A stretch of 64,000 nt of DNA, taken from positions 96,554 through 160,553 of the forward strand of contig JAJFKU010000017.1 of assembly GCA_021773035.1 (NCBI GenBank), in the 5' to 3' direction. The translations under genes and the position numbers were made by a program. Of this stretch, positions 57,436 through 64,000 are shown one piece after another. The notes beneath the pieces were generated by a model that worked only from the letters and a program-made list of their open reading frames with translations, made no database searches and was not told the DNA's origin. Numbering within the stretch: the first letter of the stretch is position 1; each line of letters begins with the position of its first letter. The stretch is from Woeseiaceae bacterium (lineage in GTDB: Bacteria > Pseudomonadota > Gammaproteobacteria > Steroidobacterales > Woeseiaceae).

Positions 57436-58806
57436 TCAGGCACCGCGCGTCCGCTGCAACAGGGCCGTCAGCGTCTGACGTGCAGCGCCGAAGCCACCAT
57501 TGCTCATGAATATGATCCGATCGCCGGCCTGTGTTTCTTTCGACATGGCGTTAACCAGTTGATCGTAGTCGCCGTGCATCGTCAGCTTGTCCGTAATAGA
57601 TTCGAGCGAGCGGTCAAAATCCTCACCCATATCCTCCGGCCGGTACATCCAGACCTGGTCCGCGTCCTGCAGCGAATCCGCCAGCGTTTCATTGTGCACA
57701 CCGAGCTTCATCGTATTCGAACGCGGCTCAACGGCGACGATGACACGGTGCCCCGGGTGGCGGCGGCGCATGGACGCGATCGTCTTTTTAATAGCTGTAG
57801 GATGATGCGCAAAGTCGTCGTAGATAGCGATATCGGCGACTGTCGCCGTGCGCTCCATACGCCGTTTCACACCGGTAAATCGAGACAGTGCGTCAACAGC
57901 GCGCTCAAACGGAACACCGACCGACACGGCGGCGGCTATCGCGGCAACCGCGTTCTCCAGGTTGTGGTAACCACCCATGCTGCAGCGCGTCTCTGCCGCA
58001 TCCCCCGAGGGACTGCGAACGCGCATATGTCGCTCCACCTTGTCAGCAAAACCGCCAACCCAGTTACTCCCGTCTTCGGTGCCGAATGTTTGCACGGGAG
58101 TCCAGCAACCCCTTTCAATCAACGTGGCAAGATTATCGTCCGCCGCGTTGGCAATGATCTGTCCGTCGCCCGGCACCATGCGCAGCATCTGGTGGAACTG
58201 CCACAGAATTGCCTCCATATCCGCATAGATATCGGCGTGGTCATACTCAAGGTTGTTCAATACCAGTGTTCGCGGTCGATAATGAACAAACTTCGCTCGC
58301 TTATCGAAGAACGCGGTGTCGTATTCGTCGGCTTCAACGACAAATAACTGAGATTTTCCAAATCGAGCCGAAGCCCCGAAGTTGGCGGGTATGCCGCCGA
58401 TCAGAAACCCGGGCTCGAGACCGGCGTCCTCGAGAATCCACGCAAGCATGCTGGCAGTCGTTGTTTTCCCGTGTGTGCCGGCGACTGCGATGACGTGCCG
58501 GTCGCGCAGCACATTTTCGGCGAGCCACTGTGGTCCGGACGTATAGCGATGATCGTCGTTGAGTACTGCTTCGACGACCTCGACGCCGCGACTCATAACA
58601 TTGCCGACGACGACGGTGTCTGGCCCGGTCTCAAGTTGGGCGGCATCCACGCCTTCGTGAATATCGATGCCGAGCTCTTTCAACTGCGTACTCATCGGGG
58701 GATATACATTGCGATCGCAGCCCGTCACCTGGTGTCCGGCCGCGCGGGCCAGCGCCGCCACGCCGGCCATAAATGTTCCACATATCCCTAATATATGTAT
58801 ATGCAT
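57436..58806 (-). CDS. mpl: UDP-MurNAc:L-Ala-gamma-D-Glu-meso-DAP ligase
   Basis: 456 residues. Mur ligase fold: N-terminal HIHILGICGTFMAGVAALARAAGH, ATP site AVAGTHGKTTTASMLAW, NLEYDHADIYAD, GYHNLENAVAAIAAA and FAHHPTAIKKTIASMRRR. The wording ICGTFMAG and the single-gene setting point to Mpl, which recycles the tripeptide from old peptidoglycan, not MurC. Confidence 0.94.
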   Translation of the reverse strand: MHIHILGICGTFMAGVAALARAAGHQVTGCDRNVYPPMSTQLKELGIDIHEGVDAAQLETGPDTVVVGNVMSRGVEVVEAVLNDDHRYTSGPQWLAENVLRDRHVIAVAGTHGKTTTASMLAWILEDAGLEPGFLIGGIPANFGASARFGKSQLFVVEADEYDTAFFDKRAKFVHYRPRTLVLNNLEYDHADIYADMEAILWQFHQMLRMVPGDGQIIANAADDNLATLIERGCWTPVQTFGTEDGSNWVGGFADKVERHMRVRSPSGDAAETRCSMGGYHNLENAVAAIAAAVSVGVPFERAVDALSRFTGVKRRMERTATVADIAIYDDFAHHPTAIKKTIASMRRRHPGHRVIVAVEPRSNTMKLGVHNETLADSLQDADQVWMYRPEDMGEDFDRSLESITDKLTMHGDYDQLVNAMSKETQAGDRIIFMSNGGFGAARQTLTALLQRTRGA

Positions 58807-58812
58807 AGACTG

Positions 58813-59340
58813 CTACGCGCCTGCAGCAGGTGGCGGGTTGAAGATGGCGAACAACTGCAGTTGCGCAAACAAAACGGCCAGCGCAATCAAAAACCCGATG
58901 ACCCACGGCCTCTCGATGGTTCGCGCAATAATATGCCCCTCGACCGGTATCGACCAGAACCAGATCAGCTGAATCGCCCAACTGGCCTCGTTCTCGGTAA
59001 ACAGCAGCGGCATGACAAGGCGGCCGCTGAACAACACGATACTGAAAACGACACCGCAGCCGAGAATTGCCGTCAGGCAGCGGACGAGACGTGCTCGCCT
59101 GCCGAATCCATTAACGATAATCGCGTAAATCCCCAGGCCTGCAAACGCCAGCACCACATCGATAAACAGGCCGGAGTTCCCGTAGGTATCGATCAGCATC
59201 ATGGCCATTAAACCGACGGCAAACCAGACGACGGCCACGATCGTGAACAGCAGCGGCGAATGCGGAATATCCTCCGGCCCCTTCTGCAGAAAGATAATCC
59301 CCAGGAGTGTTTTAAATAGAGTTAGCACGTTGCCGATCAT
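58813..59340 (-). CDS. Unrecognised five-helix membrane protein
   Basis: 175 residues with about five hydrophobic segments (29-49, 56-74, 88-108, 120-133, 146-166). One acidic short loop ENEAS and a basic loop GRRARLVR are the only polar stretches. It overlaps nothing and ends 6 bp before mpl in the same direction, so the two may be co-transcribed. I do not recognise a family. Codon usage looks like its neighbours. Confidence 0.7.
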   Translation of the reverse strand: MIGNVLTLFKTLLGIIFLQKGPEDIPHSPLLFTIVAVVWFAVGLMAMMLIDTYGNSGLFIDVVLAFAGLGIYAIIVNGFGRRARLVRCLTAILGCGVVFSIVLFSGRLVMPLLFTENEASWAIQLIWFWSIPVEGHIIARTIERPWVIGFLIALAVLFAQLQLFAIFNPPPAAGA

Positions 59341-59383
59341 CGCATGTTAATCTCCAATTCTGAACATCAAGCGCGTCTCTCCA

Positions 59384-60457
59384 ATGCCTGACTACCAGTT
59401 CGTCGATCATCCCAACGGCTTAAGCGAAAACCTGACCGGACACGCCCAGTTCGGCGTCGACACCGAATTCATGCGCGAAAAGACCTACTTCGCACAGCTC
59501 TGTCTCGTGCAGATATCGACGCCGAACAACATTTACTGTGTCGATCCACTGGTCGAGGAACAGCAGGACGAGTTCTGGCAGCATCTGCTCGCAAGCCACT
59601 GGGTTGCGCATTCAGCGCGACAGGATATCGAGGTCATCTACCAGACTGCCGGCTCCATGCCGGACTCGATATTTGACACACAGATCGCCGCCGGAATGTT
59701 GGGCATGCCGGCACAGATGGGTTACGCCGGCCTGGTAAAAGACCTGTTCGAGGTCGAAATGGCCAAGTCGCATACACGAGCCGACTGGACACGGCGCCCA
59801 CTTCCTGAGGCGGTCTTGCAGTACGCCGCCGAGGATGTTGAGTACCTCTTGCCGGCGGCTGACGTTCTTGGCGAGCGTCTTGACCGGAAGGGGCGACTTG
59901 ACTGGGCGCGGCAGGATTCGCAGTTACTGCTGGATCCGGCGCTCTACGATATCTCGGGCGGCCAGGCCGTTGAGAGACTTAAGGGCGCACGCAATCTTCG
60001 CGGTCGAAAACGGGCCACCGCCGTTCGCCTCGCGGCGTGGCGGGAAAAAGAAGCGATACGTCGCGACCGACCGCGTCAGTGGGTTCTTCGCGACAATATC
60101 CTTTGCGACATCGCTTTCAAGCTGCCCTCTTCCGCCGCCGAACTGGGCGAAATCGAAGGCCTGACATCGAAAATCATCGGCCGCGTCGGCGCGGCCTTAC
60201 TCGAAGCGGTCAACTCGTCGCGAGACGATGAAAACGACTACCGGCCACCGCGCCCGCCTGACGAGGCGCAGAAAGCGCTGTTAAAGGAAATGCAGTCTCA
60301 GGTCGCCGACTGCGCGAAAGACCTGGACCTCGCCGCGGAAACCGTCGCATCGAAGCGCGAGTTATCGTCGGTGATTATTTCCGGAAACCGCGAATCGCGG
60401 GTGTTCTCGGGCTGGCGGCGAGACCTGATCGGCGAGCAGCTGCTGCAATTGCTGTAG
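59384..60457 (+). CDS. rnd: Ribonuclease D
   Basis: 357 residues. The DEDD exonuclease domain begins GVDTEFMREKTYFAQLCLVQI (first Asp and Glu), continues VAHSARQDIEVI (second Asp) and YAAEDVEYLLPAADVL (third Asp), and one or two HRDC domains follow (about 205-285). It trims tRNA 3' ends. It is divergent from the membrane gene and ends 4 bp before convergent adk. Confidence 0.94.
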   Translation: MPDYQFVDHPNGLSENLTGHAQFGVDTEFMREKTYFAQLCLVQISTPNNIYCVDPLVEEQQDEFWQHLLASHWVAHSARQDIEVIYQTAGSMPDSIFDTQIAAGMLGMPAQMGYAGLVKDLFEVEMAKSHTRADWTRRPLPEAVLQYAAEDVEYLLPAADVLGERLDRKGRLDWARQDSQLLLDPALYDISGGQAVERLKGARNLRGRKRATAVRLAAWREKEAIRRDRPRQWVLRDNILCDIAFKLPSSAAELGEIEGLTSKIIGRVGAALLEAVNSSRDDENDYRPPRPPDEAQKALLKEMQSQVADCAKDLDLAAETVASKRELSSVIISGNRESRVFSGWRRDLIGEQLLQLL

Positions 60458-60461
60458 CGCC

Positions 60462-61106
60462 TTACTCCGAGAGCGAACTCAACAAGCGCTGGTAGACCTC
60501 GTCGATGGTGCCCTCGGCACCGATCGTGACGAGCCTGCCACGACTCTTGTAGAAATCAATCAGTGGTTCCGTGTTTTCCCGGTATACGTCCAGGCGATTG
60601 CCGATGGTTTCTTCGGTGTCGTCCTCACGCTGCATCAGTTCACCGCCCGCGTCGGTACATGCATCGAGTTCCTCTTGCGAGGAGAAATAGACGTTCAGCA
60701 GCTTGCCGGTCACGGAGCAGGTGCGACGGCCGGTAAGCCGCTTCAACAGGATGTCAAAATCAACGTCCATTAGCACAGCGGTATCCAGCGGTGTCCCCAT
60801 CTCATCCAGTAACTCCTCGAGATCCATCGCCTGCTGCGTGGTACGCGGAAAACCGTCGAGTATGAAACCTTCCTCGGCATCGGGCTGCGCCAATCGTTCG
60901 CTGATGATGCCGAGCACGACTTCGTCCGGGACGAGATTGCCGGCGTCCATCACCGACCGAGCCTTGAGTCCGAAGCGTGTGCCCGCGGCGACAGCCTCAC
61001 GCAGCATGTCGCCGGTAGATACCTGCGGAATATTCTTCTCCGCCATCAGCTTCTTGGCCTGAGTACCTTTACCGGAACCCGGTGCACCCAGCAATACAAT
61101 ACGCAT
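60462..61106 (-). CDS. adk: Adenylate kinase
   Basis: 214 residues, the long form with a LID. P-loop LGAPGSGKGTQAKKL, STGDMLR, DGFPRTTQQA and a LID starting RLTGRRTCS. LID cysteines are not the four-Cys zinc type. It interconverts AMP, ADP and ATP. It is divergent from pfp (133-bp gap). Confidence 0.96.
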   Translation of the reverse strand: MRIVLLGAPGSGKGTQAKKLMAEKNIPQVSTGDMLREAVAAGTRFGLKARSVMDAGNLVPDEVVLGIISERLAQPDAEEGFILDGFPRTTQQAMDLEELLDEMGTPLDTAVLMDVDFDILLKRLTGRRTCSVTGKLLNVYFSSQEELDACTDAGGELMQREDDTEETIGNRLDVYRENTEPLIDFYKSRGRLVTIGAEGTIDEVYQRLLSSLSE

Positions 61107-61239
61107 TTCTTGAATCTCTCTGTTAGGACGGTCTTACCCGACCAAAAGACCGGGCGAGGTACGCTACCGAGAAAGGACTTTAAGGTCAATGCGAGGTATC
61201 CTCTTCCGCCTCAAAACAACGCATCGGGAACCCAACGAC

Positions 61240-62502
61240 ATGTCTGCACGGAATGCCTTTTACGCTCAGTCCGGCGGCGTTACAGCCGTCATCAACGCAA
61301 GCGCCTGCGGCGTCATCGAGACGGCACGCAAGCACCGCAACAAGATCGCCAACGTCTATGCCGGACGCAACGGCATCATCGGTGCGCTGACCGAGGATAT
61401 GATCGACACCAATAAAGAAAGTGCGTCGGCCATCGCGGCACTGATGCATACACCGGGCGGCGCCTTCGGTTCGGCCCGCTACAAGCTCAAGGGCATCGAA
61501 GAAAACCGCGCCGAGTACGAGCGCCTGATCGAGGTCTTCAGAGCACACGATATCGGCTATTTTTTCTACAACGGCGGCAATGACTCGATGGATACCGCGC
61601 ACAAAGTGTCGCAGATATCGAAAACCATGGGGTATCCCGTTAGCTGTCTCGGCATACCGAAGACGGTGGACAACGACCTGCCGGTTACCGACAACTGCCC
61701 CGGTTTCGGCTCGGTGGCGAAGTACGTCGCGGTTTCGACCCAGGAGGCGGCAATGGATGTGCTCTCCATGGCGAAGACCTCCACCAAGGTGTTCATTCTG
61801 GAGGTCATGGGACGGCATGCCGGCTGGATAGCCGCTGCGGGCGGCCTCGCGGGCAAGAATCCTGAGGATGCCCCACACATTATCCTGTTCCCCGAAATCC
61901 CGTTCCGGAAACGGGAGTTCCTGAAACGGGTTCGCGACTGTGTCAGTAAATACGACTACTGCGTCATCGTTGTCAGCGAGGGCGCCGCTTATGCGAACGG
62001 CAAATTCCTGGCCGAGGCCGGTACTCGCGACGCCTTCGGGCACGCACAGCTGGGCGGTGTCGCTCCCGTGATCGCCAGTATGGTTCGCGAGAACCTCGGC
62101 TATAAGTTTCACTACGCTATAGCCGATTACCTGCAGCGATCAGCACGCCACATCGCTTCCGACGTTGACGTGAAACAGGCCTACGCGGTGGGTAAAGCGG
62201 CTGTCCAGTACGCCCTTCAAGGCAAAACCGCGGTTATGCCGGTCATCAAACGAATCTCGGATAAGCCCTACCGCTGGAAGATCGAATCGGCACCGCTGGG
62301 TCGTATCGCGAACAAGGAAAAAATGCTGCCGCGCCGCTACATCACCAAAGATGGATTCGGCATTACCGAGGCCGGTCGGCGATATTTGGAGCCGCTGATC
62401 AAAGGCGAAAATTATCCCCCATATATCAATGGCTTACCGAAGGTCGCAAAGCTGAAAAACAAGCCTGTTAAGCCAATAATTGGCTCAAAATTTGTGGTAT
62501 GA
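61240..62502 (+). CDS. pfp: PPi-dependent 6-phosphofructokinase
   Basis: 420 residues from MSARNAFYAQSGGVTAVINAS, 17 codons inside the open frame. NGGNDSMDT has Asp where ATP enzymes have Gly (GGDGS), and PKTVDND has Lys where they have Gly (PGTIDND). Both changes are diagnostic for pyrophosphate as phosphate donor. The reaction is reversible, so it serves glycolysis and gluconeogenesis. The membrane pyrophosphatase gene follows in the same direction. Confidence 0.93.
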   Translation: MSARNAFYAQSGGVTAVINASACGVIETARKHRNKIANVYAGRNGIIGALTEDMIDTNKESASAIAALMHTPGGAFGSARYKLKGIEENRAEYERLIEVFRAHDIGYFFYNGGNDSMDTAHKVSQISKTMGYPVSCLGIPKTVDNDLPVTDNCPGFGSVAKYVAVSTQEAAMDVLSMAKTSTKVFILEVMGRHAGWIAAAGGLAGKNPEDAPHIILFPEIPFRKREFLKRVRDCVSKYDYCVIVVSEGAAYANGKFLAEAGTRDAFGHAQLGGVAPVIASMVRENLGYKFHYAIADYLQRSARHIASDVDVKQAYAVGKAAVQYALQGKTAVMPVIKRISDKPYRWKIESAPLGRIANKEKMLPRRYITKDGFGITEAGRRYLEPLIKGENYPPYINGLPKVAKLKNKPVKPIIGSKFVV

Positions 62503-62674
62503 TGCGCGCGCTTTCGAGGCCGGCCTGCGGTCATCAAGAATAAAAAAGACAAATTTCCTTCGGTGAGAGGGTCCCGAACGTATTCTGCATGGCTAAGGGG
62601 CAGCACATCGCGGCTTGCAGCCATGTGCGTCGAACCCTCTCCCGCCGAACTACAATGACGGAGTAACAATCAAT
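62503..62674 (+). promoter_or_regulatory. Structured leader of hppA
   Basis: This 172-bp gap holds an extended -10 (TGGTATGAT, 62495-62503) overlapping the pfp stop. Two mutually exclusive hairpins follow: CATGGCT (62588-62594) with AGCCATG (62619-62625), or GCACAT (62603-62608) with ATGTGC (62623-62628) plus an inner GGCT/AGCC. Both sit inside GAGAGGGT (62565-62572) paired to ACCCTCTC (62634-62641). GGAG is close to the start codon. The layout is riboswitch-like but matches no class I know. Confidence 0.35.
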
Positions 62675-64000
62675 ATGTCAGTTGCAATTATCCTGGCCCT
62701 GTCCGTTTTCGGACTCGCTGTGGCCTTTTACTACTCGCGCTCGGTCAGCCGCGTTGCGGTCGATATGGGTGTCGAAGACGCCGACACGCGCGGCAAACTG
62801 CGCAAGATTCATGCGGCGATCGCCGAAGGAGCGATGGCGTTCCTCAAGGAGGAATACAAGTTCATGACCATCTTCATGGTCCTGTTCGGCATCGTCATCG
62901 CCCTCCTGATCGATGATCACCACACCGAGAACGTCAATGAAGGCATCTACACAGCCGTTGCGTTCATTTTCGGCGCGATCATCTCGATCGCCAGTGGCTA
63001 CATTGGCATGAAGATCGCAACCGCGGGCAACGTTCGCACGACGGTCTCGGCCAACCAGTCGCTCTCCAGCGCGTTCAATCTCGCGCTGCACTCCGGCGCC
63101 GTCATGGGCTTCGCGCTGGTCAGCTTAGCCTCGCTCGGCATGCTGCTAATCTACCTCGGCCTCAAATATGTAATGCCTGACGATGTGCCACCGCACGTAT
63201 TGATGGAAGTCATTGCCGGCTTCGGTCTCGGCGGTTCCGCCATTGCACTGTTCGCGCGCGTGGGCGGCGGCATCTTCACGAAAGCAGCCGATGTTGGCGC
63301 TGACCTCGTTGGCAAGGTCGAGGCGGGAATTCCGGAAGACGATCCGCGTAACCCGGCCGTTATCGCTGACAACGTTGGCGACAACGTCGGTGACGTCGCC
63401 GGTATGGGCGCTGACCTCTTCGGCTCCTGTGCGGAGAGCACCTGCGCCGCTATGGTCATCAGCGCGATTGCCTTCGGCGGCAACGTCGATGCGCTTCTGT
63501 ATCCGATTGCCATCTCGGCAATCGGCATTCCGGTCAGTCTGCTCACGATTCTGCTGATCCGCGTCAACACCGAAGCCCAGGTGGGCCCGGCGCTGAAACG
63601 CATGCTGATCATTTCGAGCGCGGTTATGGCCGCCGTCATGTACTTCGTGACCGACATGCTGGTGCCGGCCGAGTTCGCAATCGCCGGCATGGAGTACACC
63701 TCGCTTGGCGTATACCTGTGCTTCCTGACCGGACTGATCGCCGGCCTTGTCGTGGGCCTGCTCACCGAGTACTACACGTCAGATGCCTATAGCCCCGTTC
63801 GTGAAGTGGCCGAGTCCTGCCAGACCGGTGCTGCGACCAACATCATTTTCGGACTGGCACTCGGTTACAAGAGCGCCGTCGGTCCTTATCTCGCGATCGG
63901 CCTTGCCATCTACATTCCGTGGATGCTGGCCGGCATGTACGGTATAGCAATTGCCTCGCTCGGCATGCTGGGCACGCTGGTCATCGCGCTGACGATCGAC
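62675..64000 (+). CDS. hppA: Membrane-bound ion-translocating pyrophosphatase (truncated by window end)
   Basis: 442 residues of the N-terminal part; the full protein is about 660-700. Catalytic and Mg-PPi segments DVGADLVGKVEAGIPEDDPRNPAVIADNVGDNVGDVAGMGADLF are intact, and about eleven helices are seen. It hydrolyses PPi and pumps H+ (or Na+). The residue that separates K+-dependent from K+-independent forms lies beyond the window, so the subtype is open. It would set the PPi level used by pfp. Confidence 0.95.
   Translation, partial: MSVAIILALSVFGLAVAFYYSRSVSRVAVDMGVEDADTRGKLRKIHAAIAEGAMAFLKEEYKFMTIFMVLFGIVIALLIDDHHTENVNEGIYTAVAFIFGAIISIASGYIGMKIATAGNVRTTVSANQSLSSAFNLALHSGAVMGFALVSLASLGMLLIYLGLKYVMPDDVPPHVLMEVIAGFGLGGSAIALFARVGGGIFTKAADVGADLVGKVEAGIPEDDPRNPAVIADNVGDNVGDVAGMGADLFGSCAESTCAAMVISAIAFGGNVDALLYPIAISAIGIPVSLLTILLIRVNTEAQVGPALKRMLIISSAVMAAVMYFVTDMLVPAEFAIAGMEYTSLGVYLCFLTGLIAGLVVGLLTEYYTSDAYSPVREVAESCQTGAATNIIFGLALGYKSAVGPYLAIGLAIYIPWMLAGMYGIAIASLGMLGTLVIALTID

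Noticed and set aside
61186..62112. 308-codon minus-strand frame
   Set aside because: Antisense to pfp, which carries all family motifs.

Overview
The window is chromosomal DNA of a gammaproteobacterium. The evidence is conserved gene order shared with Escherichia coli and relatives: rsmI-lpoA-yraN-diaA, petABC-sspA-sspB, murA-ibaG, and yrbG-kdsD-kdsC-lptCAB-rpoN-hpf-ptsN-rapZ. Na+-NQR, PPi-type phosphofructokinase next to a membrane pyrophosphatase, MtrC/OmcA-type and NapC/NirT multiheme cytochromes and a Wolinella-type fumarate reductase point to a free-living, metabolically flexible lineage, perhaps from marine sediment near Chromatiales, Woeseiales or Xanthomonadales. That placement is inference. 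Coding density is high, and no prophage, CRISPR array, tRNA or complete insertion sequence was seen.

Layout. 1-5976 is a respiratory cluster: the N-terminal part of an OmcA/MtrC-like lipoprotein (-), then a tight (+) run of diheme cytochrome, SnoaL-like protein, tetraheme NapC/NirT, FrdC, FrdA and FrdB. 5979-14474 is a (-) operon of a MenA-like prenyltransferase, nqrABCDEF, apbE, nqrM and a CBS protein. 14605-14991 is RNase P RNA, divergent from a MarR regulator with two operator-like palindromes. 16000-20507 holds rsmI, lpoA, yraN, diaA and sspB. 20680-25172 holds sspA, the cytochrome bc1 genes and degS. 25529-34936 carries envelope and LPS functions with sigma-54 and PTS-Ntr genes. 34983-45602 holds mgtE, a patatin, a peroxiredoxin, a MoxR/VWA pair, a penicillin acylase, pyk and phoX. 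45980-50243 is tkt-gap-pgk, and 50364-55846 is metK-ahcY-cpdA-TraB-hemL. 56238-64000 holds HAD, LON-domain, mpl, rnd, adk, pfp and the start of hppA.

How the genes work together. Quinol enters through Na+-NQR and leaves through bc1 (aerobic) or the QFR-type fumarate reductase (low potential). The MenA-like enzyme would supply a low-potential quinone. The tetraheme NapC-type protein and the outer-surface MtrC/OmcA-like protein suggest an electron path between the quinone pool and the periplasm or outside. Glycolysis is PPi-linked (pfp with hppA) and tkt, gap, pgk and pyk are clustered.

The most unusual content is non-coding. Between convergent genes sit elaborate nested palindromes at 25177-25542, 45619-45978 and 55923-56137. 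Each has two hairpins with partly or fully different stems, whose loops (16 or 23 nt) are exact reverse complements of each other. The two 16-nt-loop copies are inverted relatives with compensatory stem changes. A single hairpin at 20008-20083 has a closely related loop on an unrelated stem. I could not match this loop-conserved, stem-variable design to a family I know.
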